From: Clostridium folliculivorans | GTDB lineage: Bacteria; Bacillota; Clostridia; Clostridiales; Clostridiaceae | DNA length: 64,000 nucleotides | Assembly (NCBI RefSeq): GCF_024341905.1 | Contig: NZ_BQXY01000001.1 | Coordinates: forward strand, 1,211,013-1,275,012 | Direction: 5' to 3' | Shown here: in pieces, positions 43,565 to 52,835 of the stretch | How positions within the stretch are numbered: position 1 is the first letter of the stretch | Layout of the letters: each line of letters starts with the position of its first letter | Notes under the pieces: generated by a model | What the model saw: only the letters and a program-made list of their open reading frames with translations | Told to the model about the DNA's origin: nothing | Databases searched by the model: none | Made by a program: the position numbers and the translations under genes

Positions 43565-43696
43565 AAGAAAAGCTTAGTGCGACAACACTAAGCCAATCCT
43601 TAGAACATTTATTTTGTTTTAGGGCTATTGGATGAATTTAAATTAGCATTTAATTCTAGAGAAAAGCACTAATCTTTGGCGGATGGGTGCTTTTTC
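43565..43696 (+). ncRNA. Small RNA, copy 2 (unassigned family)
   Basis: It has an extended -10 TTTTGATATAAT (43553-43558 core), the hairpin CTTAGTG-CGACAA-CACTAAG, the stem CCTTA.../TAGGG with a G-U pair, and the terminator stem AGAAAAGCACT / GGTGCTTTTTCTC with the same TCTTTGGCGGATG loop as copy 1. Sequence identity with 40384-40514 is high across the whole length and falls off outside. Confidence 0.6.
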
Positions 43697-44022
43697 TCTT
43701 TGCTATCAATTTCTATGTGTATACCAAGAAATTTAACCTTGATAACTAACTTAGAAACAAAAAGATTATTCTTTAAAACTAATCTAATTATATAAAGAAT
43801 AGTAACACTTTTTATAATTAATTCTAGTATATCCAATACCACCCACTAACTATGGTAAAGTAAAATACCAATAGTCCTAGGGAGATAAAATGAACAAAAC
43901 CTCCGTAGCCATCCTACTACGGAATGTATATATTTAACTTGGCTATTATGCCATATTTATCTAGGAATGATATAGGGGTAGATATTGGAAAACATACTAG
44001 AATCAAATAAAATAGCATGATC

Positions 44023-44057
44023 AATCACTGGTAAATAAAAGCCAGTGATTTTTTTAT
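44023..44057 (+). terminator. Terminator-like hairpin (CACTGG family)
   Basis: AATCACTGG pairs with CCAGTGATT and is followed by TTTTTTATT. The same element ends the SNF2 gene at 47724, and a half copy lies near 38565. Confidence 0.65.
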
Positions 44058-44211
44058 TATTAAGGACAGGAAATACTATTGCACTATCTGCAAGATAATA
44101 TAAGACTTTAAATATCTATACTTCGCTTTATAAGTTTAAATATAAAGGTATCTAGGCTATAATAAAGAAATAGACTTTGAAAATGTAAATTTTATCATGA
44201 AGCGTTACTTA

Positions 44212-44294
44212 TAGATAAACCAGTTCCAAATAAAGATTTCGATGCTTATACGAATCTTTATTTGGATAAATTCTAATATGAAGTAGTTTATCTA
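44212..44294. repeat. Nested hairpin repeat, A type (left arm shortened)
   Basis: The inner stem TCCAAATAAAGATT / AATCTTTATTTGGA and right arm GAAGTAGTTTATCTA are intact; the left arm TAGATAAAC is shortened. Confidence 0.75.
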
Positions 44295-44382
44295 TAGATA
44301 AGTTTCCAACTTCGTATAAAATGAATTTCCAGTAGGAACTGGTTCCATAGGATTAACTTAAGAGTTTCATGGAGGATTGATT

Positions 44383-47300
44383 TTGAGAATAACAGAAGCG
44401 TTAATAAAACAATGGACAGATGATATAACGTTTAGAAGAGCTAAGCAGTATTATGAAAGAGATTATATTGAACCTTTGGAAATAAATCAGAGTGACATAA
44501 AAGGCATTATAAAAGGTAAGCAATTAGATATTTCTGCTAATGTAATTTCTTTTAATGGGTTTAATACCAATGCTGTAAATATAAAATGGGACAGCATATC
44601 AAATCAGATACAGGGAAAATGCAATTGTCTGGAATATGAAGAGGCTGAAGACTACGAAGGTGCTCTACTTTGTAAACATATTGCAGCAGTGCTTTTAAAA
44701 TATAGTAAAGAGTACCAAAGTAATTTAAATGGAGCATCAAAGAAATCTGATATAGATTCTTTAATTGAAGCCTTTAATGAAGTTTCTGAAATAGGTGAAG
44801 ATTATAAAAGAGAAATGAATTTGGAAATCAAGTTATTTGAAGCTTTTGCTAATGAGAGGCCTTATATTGAACTTAAATTGGGATTGGAAAAAAATTATGT
44901 TGTAAAAGGAATGAAGAAGTTCATAAGTTCATTAATAGCTGGTGAAGTTATAGAGTTTGGAAAGGGATTTACCTACGAGCCTAATTTACATAAATTTAAT
45001 CCAGTAGACGAAAAAATAATTGAAATGTTTATGGAAATAAGAGATATTGAGGGAGAACGTTCTGGCTACTATGATTATTATAACTCCAATAACTACTCAA
45101 TGTTTTCTGGAAAAAAGCTTATATTAACAGATAGAATTTTATATAAATTTTTTAGATTAGCAAAAGAAAGAGCCGTTGATTTGACGGTGAATGGAACAGA
45201 ATACAAGAATGTCAAGATAATAGAAGGTACCATGCCTTTAAAATTTAAAATGGGTATGAAAAAAGAAAGCATAGAGTTAGAGCAGGACGGGAATATACCA
45301 AAACCTTTAGATAAGGAATATAGAGTATTCTGGTATGAAGGCAGCGTCTATATTCCACCGAAGGAGCAGTGTTCCTTGTATGTGCCTATCTATAAATTAA
45401 TGGCAAGTAAAAACAATAAAAAAGCAGTTTTCAGTAAGACGGAAGGGGAAAAGATAGCTTCTTATCTACTACCTAAGCTTAAAACTGTGGCTAAGGAAGT
45501 TGTTTTTGACAAAAATATTAAAGAGAATTTTTATGAAGCACCTCTTGTTAGTAAAATTTATCTAGATAAAAAAGGTGATATTGTAACCGCCACCTTAAAG
45601 TTTAATTATGATGAAATAGATATTAACCCACTAGAAAAAGGTGAGGCTAAAAGCACTGATAAGATATTGATTCGTGACATTAAAAGCGAAGAAAACTGTG
45701 AAGGTATACTGAAAAGCTTTGGCTTCCAGGAAGAGCAAAGTGATTACGTTATGAAGGCTGAAAAAAATATTGTAAGCTTTATTACAGATGGAATATATAA
45801 GCTTCAAGACCTTGGTGAAGTATATTATTCGGAAAGCTTTAAAAACACTAAGGTTTATGGCAAATCAAGCTTAAAAGGTGGAATAAGGCTTAATGAGGAT
45901 GATCTATTGGAATTTTCCTTTGAGCTTGAAGGGGTAAGTAGGGAAGAACTTAAAAATATATTCAGTGCCTTGAGAGAAAAGAAAAAGTATTACAAGCTTA
46001 AAGAGGGCGGTTTTGTATCCCTTGAAGATAAAGCCATAGAAGCTCTTGGTGAGATGATTAGCTTCTTGGATATAAAAGATAAGGATTTAAGCAAGGAAAA
46101 GATACTACTTTCAAAATATAATGCATTGTATCTTGATGAAAAAATCAAAGATAAAGAAATGGATTACGTAAAAAGAAGTAAGAACTTTAGAGAACTTACC
46201 AATAATATACGTGACGTAAGAGATATGGAATATAACTTGCCTGAGTCACTAGACAGCATTATGCGTAACTATCAGAAAGTAGGCTTTAAATGGTTTAAGA
46301 CCTTAGCAGAATATGGTTTTGGAGGTATACTTGCAGACGAAATGGGACTTGGAAAAACCCTTCAAACTATAGCCTTTTTGCTCTCTGAAAAGGGAAATAA
46401 GCAGTCTATTGTCATAGCGCCAACTTCCTTGGTATACAATTGGCAAAGTGAGATAGAGAAGTTTGCACCAGAACTTAAGGTACTAGTAGTGACTGGTTCT
46501 AAAAAGCAGCGTGAGGAAATGATAAGCGAGATAAATAATTGTGATGTTGTGATTACCTCCTACCCACTGATAAGAAGGGATATAGAAGAGTACAAAGAGA
46601 TTAGCTTTAATTACTGTATTTTAGATGAAGCACAACAAATAAAAAACCCATTTTCAGTTAATGCTACTTCTGTAAAAGAGCTTAAGGCAAAGGGGTATTT
46701 TGCACTTACTGGAACACCAATAGAAAATTCATTAATGGAACTTTGGTCTATTTTTGATTTTATTATGCCTGGCTATTTACTGACCCATGATAAATTTACA
46801 AAACGATATGAAACACCTATAGTAAAAAATAGCGATGTAACTGCATTAAAGGAATTAAATAAGCACATAAATCCTTTTATTTTAAGAAGACTTAAAAAGG
46901 ATGTTATTAAAGAACTGCCTCCTAAAATAGAACATAAACTAGTGGTAGAAATGACAGAGGAGCAGAAAAAGCTTTATGCTGCCTACCTTGATAAAGCTAA
47001 AAATGAAATTGATGAAGAAATAAGAGAAAATGGTTTTAATAAGAGTAAGATAAAGATACTTTCTATCTTAACAAGACTTAGACAAATATGCTGCGATCCT
47101 TCTGTATTCATAGAAGACTATGAAGGTGATAATGGTAAAATGGAAGCTCTGCAAGGAATTTTAGAAGACAGCATAGGTCAAGGACACAGGATACTTTTAT
47201 TCTCACAATTTACTTCTGTACTTAAAAATATTAGAACTAGACTCGATAAAAATAATATGAAATATATGTATTTAGATGGAAGCACCAAAAGTAAAGTTAG

Positions 47301-47649
47301 AATGGATATGGTTAATGAATTTAATGAAGGCGATGCAGAGGTATTTTTAATTTCTTTGAAAGCTGGAGGAGCAGGGCTTAACTTAACTGGAGCAGATATT
47401 GTAATACACTTCGATCCATGGTGGAATCCAGCTGTAGAAGAACAAGCTACAGATAGAGCCCATAGAATTGGTCAGCAAAAAACTGTAGAAGTTATAAAGC
47501 TTCTGACAAAGGGCACAATTGAAGAAAAAATATATACTCTGCAGGAAAAAAAGAAAGAAATGATTAAAAACGTAATGAACGAGGATATGAATGAAGATAA
47601 TGTAATAACCCAAATGACACAAGAGGATTTGGAAAGTCTGTTTGCATAA
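44383..47649 (+). CDS. SNF2-family helicase with SWIM zinc finger
   Basis: 1088 aa from the TTG at 44383, 7 bases after GGAGG. An N-terminal SWIM finger (CNCLEYEEAEDYEGALLCKH) is followed by the bacterial SNF2-associated domain (to ~620) and a two-lobe helicase: DEMGLGKTLQT (Walker A), IVIAPTSLVYNW, LDEAQQIKNP (motif II), ALTGTPIENSL, RILLFSQFTSVL, DGSTKSKVR, LISLKAGGAGLNLTGAD and QATDRAHRIGQ (motif VI). It is an ATP-driven DNA translocase of unknown target. It is a stand-alone gene with its own terminator. Confidence 0.9.
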   Translation: MRITEALIKQWTDDITFRRAKQYYERDYIEPLEINQSDIKGIIKGKQLDISANVISFNGFNTNAVNIKWDSISNQIQGKCNCLEYEEAEDYEGALLCKHIAAVLLKYSKEYQSNLNGASKKSDIDSLIEAFNEVSEIGEDYKREMNLEIKLFEAFANERPYIELKLGLEKNYVVKGMKKFISSLIAGEVIEFGKGFTYEPNLHKFNPVDEKIIEMFMEIRDIEGERSGYYDYYNSNNYSMFSGKKLILTDRILYKFFRLAKERAVDLTVNGTEYKNVKIIEGTMPLKFKMGMKKESIELEQDGNIPKPLDKEYRVFWYEGSVYIPPKEQCSLYVPIYKLMASKNNKKAVFSKTEGEKIASYLLPKLKTVAKEVVFDKNIKENFYEAPLVSKIYLDKKGDIVTATLKFNYDEIDINPLEKGEAKSTDKILIRDIKSEENCEGILKSFGFQEEQSDYVMKAEKNIVSFITDGIYKLQDLGEVYYSESFKNTKVYGKSSLKGGIRLNEDDLLEFSFELEGVSREELKNIFSALREKKKYYKLKEGGFVSLEDKAIEALGEMISFLDIKDKDLSKEKILLSKYNALYLDEKIKDKEMDYVKRSKNFRELTNNIRDVRDMEYNLPESLDSIMRNYQKVGFKWFKTLAEYGFGGILADEMGLGKTLQTIAFLLSEKGNKQSIVIAPTSLVYNWQSEIEKFAPELKVLVVTGSKKQREEMISEINNCDVVITSYPLIRRDIEEYKEISFNYCILDEAQQIKNPFSVNATSVKELKAKGYFALTGTPIENSLMELWSIFDFIMPGYLLTHDKFTKRYETPIVKNSDVTALKELNKHINPFILRRLKKDVIKELPPKIEHKLVVEMTEEQKKLYAAYLDKAKNEIDEEIRENGFNKSKIKILSILTRLRQICCDPSVFIEDYEGDNGKMEALQGILEDSIGQGHRILLFSQFTSVLKNIRTRLDKNNMKYMYLDGSTKSKVRMDMVNEFNEGDAEVFLISLKAGGAGLNLTGADIVIHFDPWWNPAVEEQATDRAHRIGQQKTVEVIKLLTKGTIEEKIYTLQEKKKEMIKNVMNEDMNEDNVITQMTQEDLESLFA

Positions 47650-47723
47650 AGAAACAGCAGGTGATAGAAGTAAATTTAAAACCTAAAGTAAAATTGTTGA
47701 CGCACTGCGTCACATATATTGTG

Positions 47724-47758
47724 AATCACTGGTAAATTAAAGCCAGTGATTTTTTTAT
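47724..47758 (+). terminator. Terminator of the SNF2 gene
   Basis: AATCACTGG-TAAATTAAAG-CCAGTGATT followed by TTTTTATTTT. The 450 bases after it, up to the first RRNPP-type regulator, hold only that gene's promoter (TATAAT near 48160). Confidence 0.8.
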
Positions 47759-48214
47759 TTTGATAGAATTAAAATTGTTGCCTTATATAGTTGAAGAATT
47801 CGGTAGATCATAAAAGAATTGATAAAGGTTGGTATAAATCAGTAAAAAACCGAAAGTTCAGTTATAGAAAAGGATATTTTTAGTTCTTTAGATTAAGGGA
47901 TAAAGAGAATTTTGCAGTAGAGAGAAAGGAACATCTTAAGCATAGATATTGATATTTTTAACGAATCAAAAAAGATAATAGAAAAATATAAACTGCTATG
48001 ATACTAAGATGTATAGTTGTTGTAACATATATATTGGTATATGGACATTTACGGATATTAATATGTAATAAAAGTAGTTTATATTTAACATTACTTAATA
48101 AGTTGTATAATTATTGAATAAATTAACCAAAAACTCTTTTATTGTATACAAAAAGTAGTATAATCATATGTAATTGTATTAAAATGTAAACTTTAAGTGA
48201 AAGAGGGGGTTGCT

Positions 48215-49489
48215 TTGGAGTTTTATAGTCCAAGTAAAAAGATAAAACTAATGCGAAAAAAATTTAGGGTAAACCAAGCTGATTTAGAATCAGTAAATAT
48301 GACAAGAGCATTTATTAGCATGATGGAAAGCGGAAAAAGAAATGTTAGTAGAGCAAGTTCGCAAAAATTGGTGTCAAAGTTTAAGGAACTTGCAATGAAA
48401 ATTTCTGTAACTCTTGATATAGATGATGAATATTTTTCAAGACAGCCAGAAGAAGATGCAAGACAGTACATTGAAGAGACAATGAACATAAACAATAGTA
48501 ATAAAGAACTTGAAGAGCTTATTACTATAGCTACAGATTTTAATATAGATGATTTGTTAGCTAAAATATACGAAGTATATGGGGAAAAGCTTTTAGCAGA
48601 AAAGGATTATCTTAATGCATTTATGAAATTCAGACTAGCTTTAGGAAAGTATCAGGAAATAGGATATTTTAATAAACAAGCTTTACTATATAAAAGATTA
48701 GGATTTTGTCAGGAAAGACGCGGCGACTATGAAGAGTCATTATATTATTTTAAACAAGCAATAACTCATTCTTTGGAAGAAAGTAATTTTGAGATTTATT
48801 TTAAGTCAAATCTAAATGTTGCTATTGTATATGCAAAATCTAAACAATATATTAAGTGTATAGAAGTACTTGATGAAACAATATTAAATTCTGGGGCTAA
48901 AGTAGATAATACAGTATTTATAAATGCAAAGATGACTAGAGCAACTGCTCTAAAGCAATTAGCTGATCCAAGAGCGTTAAAAGAATATCTTGACTTAATG
49001 GATGAAATTGGTGATACAAATGATCTAATACTATCAGCTCTATATAATAATATTGCAGAGTTTTATTATAAGATAGGTGACTTTAATAATGGTTTGAAAT
49101 ATATAAATAAAGCTCAAGCGCTAAAGATAAAAGTGAATAAAATGACTTTGCCTACTACTCTCAATACAAAAGCAAAGTTGTTGCTTAAACTAGGTTTATT
49201 TGAAGAAAGTACAATGCTTTTCAACTTAGCCATAGACATGGCTGAAGAATATAAAGCATTTGATATGCTTTTTGAGAGTTATAAAGATTTAGCTGAAGTA
49301 TACGAATCAAAGAAAGAGTTTGAAAAAGTTTCGGATACATTAAACAAATATATAGAAACAATAGACTACTATAATATTGAATATGGTAAAGGATATGCTC
49401 TTTGTAAACTAGCTCAAGTATCTGCAATAGAAGAAAATTGTGAAGTTTGTATGGATATGTTAAGCAAAATAGAAAAATATGTGTTATAA
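48215..49489 (+). CDS. RRNPP-type quorum-sensing regulator (XRE-TPR), first copy
   Basis: 424 aa from the TTG at 48215, 5 bases after GAGGGGG (the frame opens with GTG at 48197). Residues 6-65 form an XRE helix-turn-helix (KKIKLMRKKFRVNQADLES, then NMTRAFISMMESGKRNVS). Residues ~95-420 are tetratricopeptide repeats (e.g. ALLYKRLGFCQERRGDYEES, LYNNIAEFYYKIGDFNNGLK). This is the architecture of RRNPP receptors that bind a re-imported peptide. A secreted-peptide gene follows 98 bases downstream and closes the cassette. A close paralogue follows at 50039. Confidence 0.8.
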   Translation: MEFYSPSKKIKLMRKKFRVNQADLESVNMTRAFISMMESGKRNVSRASSQKLVSKFKELAMKISVTLDIDDEYFSRQPEEDARQYIEETMNINNSNKELEELITIATDFNIDDLLAKIYEVYGEKLLAEKDYLNAFMKFRLALGKYQEIGYFNKQALLYKRLGFCQERRGDYEESLYYFKQAITHSLEESNFEIYFKSNLNVAIVYAKSKQYIKCIEVLDETILNSGAKVDNTVFINAKMTRATALKQLADPRALKEYLDLMDEIGDTNDLILSALYNNIAEFYYKIGDFNNGLKYINKAQALKIKVNKMTLPTTLNTKAKLLLKLGLFEESTMLFNLAIDMAEEYKAFDMLFESYKDLAEVYESKKEFEKVSDTLNKYIETIDYYNIEYGKGYALCKLAQVSAIEENCEVCMDMLSKIEKYVL

Positions 49490-49587
49490 AGTATTTGTAA
49501 TTGTATTCATAATTAATAAAAAATTGTATAATATATAATATAATTACAATGTGTGTTGTAATATATTATTTTAAGAGGTGATGTTCT

Positions 49588-49728
49588 ATGAAAAAAAATA
49601 CTAAAGTTCTCTTTTTATGTGTAGTCGTGGCTATAACACTTATTATTCCAATTTTAGGTGGTGGACATGCTAATTTAGGTTCTGGGGTAGTTACTACTAT
49701 GGGGGATGAATATCCATCAGCAGATTAG
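49588..49728 (+). CDS. Candidate signalling peptide precursor, 46 aa
   Basis: A short gene with AAGAGGTG 7 bases before the ATG. The product has a charged MKKNTK start, a hydrophobic core LFLCVVVAITLIIPILGGG and an exported C-terminal part ending TMGDEYPSAD. This layout, and its place between an RRNPP-type regulator and a terminator, fit the precursor of the cognate pheromone, as in clostridial Qsr-type systems. The mature peptide would be cut from the C-terminus. Sequence and context are seen; function is inferred. Confidence 0.6.
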   Translation: MKKNTKVLFLCVVVAITLIIPILGGGHANLGSGVVTTMGDEYPSAD

Positions 49729-49736
49729 AAAGTATG

Positions 49737-49782
49737 AATAAGCTAGACTGATTTAAATGAAATCAGCTAGCTTATTTTTATT
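49737..49782 (+). terminator. Terminator of the RRNPP-peptide cassette
   Basis: AATAAGCTAG pairs with CTAGCTTATT around an inner GATT/AATC stem, followed by TTTATTTTTG. Confidence 0.8.
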
Positions 49783-50038
49783 TTTGTGTAGATTTAAGGA
49801 TATCGCCTTCTTAAATAAATTATGAAAGCGTATAAGAAAACAGTATTATAGCTGTTTATGGAAGATTGCAGGTTAGTAAAATTAATTGCATTTATAAATA
49901 AAATAGATTTAACATTATTCAATAAATTGTATAATTATTGAATAAATTCACTAATAATTATTTTATTATTAACAAATAATGATATAATTATATGTAATTA
50001 TATTAAAATGTAAACTGTAATTGAAAGAGATGGTTGCT

Positions 50039-51202
50039 TTGAAGTTTTATAGTCCAAGTGAAAAGATAAAATTAATGCGAAAAAAATTTAGTATAAACCA
50101 AGCTGACTTAGAGTCTGTAAATATGACTAGAGCATTTATTAGCATGATGGAGAGCGGTAAAAGAAATGTTAGCAAGGCAGGTTTACAGAAATTGGTATCA
50201 AAGTTTAAGGAACTTGCAATGAAAAATTCTATAACACTTGATATAGATGACGAATATTTTTCAAGACAGCCAAAAGAAGATGCAAGGCTTTATATTGAAA
50301 AGGAACTTATAAGGAACAATGAACATATGGAACTTGATAAACTAACAAAGATAGCTATAGATTTTGAAATATATGACCTCTTATCTAAAATATATGAAAT
50401 GAACGCAGAAAAGTTTTTAGCTGAGAATGAGTTCATTAATGCTTTTATTAACTTTAATTTAGCTTTAGAAAAACTGCAACAAACAAGTGTAAATAGCGGA
50501 CAAGCTCTCTTATCTAAACAGCTTGGAGTTTGTAAGGAAAGACTAGGTGAATACATAGAGGCTATATATTATTTTAAACAAGCTATAGAATATTCTTTAA
50601 AAGAAAGTAATACGATAATTTATTTTAAATCAAGTCGTAATCTTGCCATTGCATATGCAAAATCTGCACAATATAGTAGCTGCATACAAACAGTTGATGA
50701 AAACATATTAAACTCAACAATTAAGGCTAGTAAGGAAATTTTAATTGATGCCAGAATTACTAAAGCAACTGCTTTAGCGAATTTAAATGATGATAATGGA
50801 TTGAAAGAATATCTTTCACTAGTGGATGAAGTTGGGGATACCAATGATTTAGCACTGTCATTTTTATATAATAACATATCAGAATTTTACTACAGAAAAG
50901 ATGATTATAAAAAAAGTTTAGAATATGCAAATAAAGCTCATGTTTTAAAAAGTAAAGTAAATAGAGTTGCTCTACCTAATACATTAAATGTAAAGGGAAA
51001 AGTGTTTCTTAAGTTAGGATTAGTTCAGGAAGGTACTATGATGTTTGATTTAGCTGCAAGTATTGCTGAAGAAAATAAAACCTTTGATATGCTACTTGAC
51101 AATTATAAAGCTTTAATCTCAATATATGAGTCTAAAGAAGATTTAAAAGAAGTGATGAAGCGATTTGAAAATTTATTGTTATATAAAAAAAGCATCTTAT
51201 AG
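50039..51202 (+). CDS. RRNPP-type regulator (XRE-TPR), second copy, shortened
   Basis: 387 aa from the TTG at 50039, aligned with the first copy. The helix-turn-helix is nearly identical (KIKLMRKKFSINQADLES, NMTRAFISMMESGKRNVS) and the TPR part is related throughout, but the end (RFENLLLYKKSIL) lacks about 36 residues present in the first copy. About 120 upstream bases are also conserved, including TATAATTATATGTAATTATA, so the whole cassette was duplicated. No peptide gene follows: an IS3 element begins 40 bases later. It may be an orphan receptor responding to the first peptide. Confidence 0.75.
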   Translation: MKFYSPSEKIKLMRKKFSINQADLESVNMTRAFISMMESGKRNVSKAGLQKLVSKFKELAMKNSITLDIDDEYFSRQPKEDARLYIEKELIRNNEHMELDKLTKIAIDFEIYDLLSKIYEMNAEKFLAENEFINAFINFNLALEKLQQTSVNSGQALLSKQLGVCKERLGEYIEAIYYFKQAIEYSLKESNTIIYFKSSRNLAIAYAKSAQYSSCIQTVDENILNSTIKASKEILIDARITKATALANLNDDNGLKEYLSLVDEVGDTNDLALSFLYNNISEFYYRKDDYKKSLEYANKAHVLKSKVNRVALPNTLNVKGKVFLKLGLVQEGTMMFDLAASIAEENKTFDMLLDNYKALISIYESKEDLKEVMKRFENLLLYKKSIL

Positions 51203-51303
51203 GGTATGCATTAAAAATATAATTATTAGAGTTAATATAAAAGTGTGGACACAAAATAATTTAAAATATTAAACTATAATTATTAGGTTAGGAGAGTGTT
51301 TAC

Positions 51304-51624
51304 ATGGGAAAAACATCAAATAGATATACCGATGATTTTAAAAAAATGATAGTTGAAGTCTATGAGACTGGAAAACCAATAAAAGAGATTTGTGAAGAAT
51401 ATGGCGTTACTTATTCATCTGCTAGCACTTGGATTCAAAAGGTGTATCCAAAAGAAAAAATATCATCAAAGCCTTTGATAAAAGAATCCAAGAAACAAAA
51501 AAACTCGTCTAAAGAAGAAAAAGATGAGATTATGCGTTTAAAGAAAGAAAATGAAAGAATAGCATTGGAGAATGAAATATTAAAAAAAGCTATCGCCATA
51601 TTCTCAAAGGACCAAAATATATAA
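51304..51624 (+). CDS. IS3 transposase OrfA
   Basis: 106 aa. Helix-turn-helix (RYTDDFKKMIVEVYETGKPI, EYGVTYSSASTWIQKVY) followed by a leucine-zipper-like coiled coil (RLKKENERIALENEILKKA). An A7 slippery site (TTAAAAAAAGC, near 51581) lies near the end, where a -1 shift would join OrfB to give the active OrfAB transposase. AGGAGAG precedes the ATG. Confidence 0.9.
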   Translation: MGKTSNRYTDDFKKMIVEVYETGKPIKEICEEYGVTYSSASTWIQKVYPKEKISSKPLIKESKKQKNSSKEEKDEIMRLKKENERIALENEILKKAIAIFSKDQNI

Positions 51625-51668
51625 TTAACTTTATTGATAAAAATAGAAATACTTATCCCGTAAGAACC

Positions 51669-52484
51669 ATGTGTAGAATTCTTGGGATACCAAGAAGTAC
51701 CTACTATGAGTCGCACAAACAAAAAACGTCCCGTAGGACAGAAGAAAATAAAAAATTAGAATCTAAAATCCTTGAGATTTATACTGAAAGTGACAGTTTT
51801 TACGGCGCTCCTAAAATACATAAATGCCTTATAGCTGACGGTTATAAAGTAAGTATAAAAAGAGTACAAAGACTAATGAAAAAATTAAACATAAGATCTA
51901 TTGTAATAAAGAAGTTTAAGCCATTTTCAAGTAATATAAAGATTGAAGGACGTACTAATATCCTTAATCAATATTTTTCTACTACTAGACTAAATGAAAA
52001 ATGGGTTGGAGATATAACTTATATTCATACTGTTAAAGATGGCTGGTGCTATTTAGCATCAGTTATGGATCTTCATTCTAGAAAAATAATAGGATACTCT
52101 TTTTCAAAAACAATGGATGCGGCTGTAGCGATAGCTGCCTTAAACAATGCTTATTATATTCAAAAGCCTATCGGTTCGGTTATATTTCACTCTGATCTTG
52201 GAACTCAATATACTAGTTCAGAGTTTATTAATACTGCTCAAAAGTATAAAATTCAGCTCTCAAATAGTAGAAAAGGTTGTCCGTACGATAATGCATGCAT
52301 TGAGTCTTTTCATTCAATACTTAAAAAAGAACGAGTTAATCGTGTAAAATATTATGATTATGAAAGTGCTAAGCTAGATTTATTTATTTTCATTGAGTCT
52401 TGGTATAACAGAAAAAGAATCCATGGCTCTATAGGTTATATAACACCACAAATGAAAGAAAACTTAGCTAGAAAATCTAGCTAA
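51669..52484 (+). CDS. IS3 transposase OrfB, DDE integrase
   Basis: 271 aa in the -1 frame relative to OrfA; the frame is open well upstream of ATG 51669, as needed for fusion. HTH_21 region: FYGAPKIHKCLIADGYKVSI. The DDE triad is visible in WVGDITYIHT, FHSDLGTQYTS and the glutamate in NACIESFHSILKKE. The protein cuts and joins the IS ends. Confidence 0.9.
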   Translation: MCRILGIPRSTYYESHKQKTSRRTEENKKLESKILEIYTESDSFYGAPKIHKCLIADGYKVSIKRVQRLMKKLNIRSIVIKKFKPFSSNIKIEGRTNILNQYFSTTRLNEKWVGDITYIHTVKDGWCYLASVMDLHSRKIIGYSFSKTMDAAVAIAALNNAYYIQKPIGSVIFHSDLGTQYTSSEFINTAQKYKIQLSNSRKGCPYDNACIESFHSILKKERVNRVKYYDYESAKLDLFIFIESWYNRKRIHGSIGYITPQMKENLARKSS

Positions 52485-52626
52485 GAAAAATGTGTCCAAA
52501 ATATTGACATAGGTTCAATTCATTCGAATAAACAAAGTTGAATGTTCCAATGTGAAATATGAATGGTATAATGGCATTGATTTTATTCGTCCCGTAGAAT
52601 ATAATAGACTAGAAAGGGTAGGAAAA

Positions 52627-52821
52627 ATGATGGAATATTTAAGTGCAAGCCAAGCAGCAGAAAAATGGAACATCTCTCAACGGAGAGTGCAAATATTATG
52701 TTCAGAAAATCGTATTGAAGGTGCCTTCAAGGTGGGGGAAGTATGGGTTATTCCGTATGATGCACCAAAACCTACGGATTTAAGAAAAAAATCGAATAAA
52801 AATGAAGAAAATTGTAAATAG
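52627..52821 (+). CDS. Small HTH protein preceding the restriction operon
   Basis: 64 aa from ATG 52627, preceded by a weak GGGTAGG; the longer frame from 52552 starts in IS-flanking DNA. The winged-helix segment YLSASQAAEKWNISQRRVQI then CSENRIEGAFKVGEVWVIPY is the common excisionase/MerR-like domain found next to restriction-modification genes. It probably controls the operon, but no operator is identified. The next gene begins 14 bases downstream. Confidence 0.7.
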   Translation: MMEYLSASQAAEKWNISQRRVQILCSENRIEGAFKVGEVWVIPYDAPKPTDLRKKSNKNEENCK

Positions 52822-52835
52822 AGAGGAATTTAATA

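Larger units (their letters stand above)
43697..44382. other. Intergenic region before the helicase
   Basis: It holds a terminator-like AATCACTGG/CCAGTGATT hairpin and an A-type nested repeat (both listed) and a short CCGTAG/CTACGG dyad near 43912. A short frame at 43890 is probably chance. No gene. Confidence 0.4.
51243..52509 (+). mobile_element. IS3-family element (IS150 group)
   Basis: The ends share the inverted motif TGGACACA (left TGTGGACACAAAAT, right AAAATGTGTCCAAAAT). It contains two overlapping-frame transposase genes and a slippery A-run. Both genes are full length, so the element may be active. The exact borders and target duplication are not certain. Confidence 0.8.
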
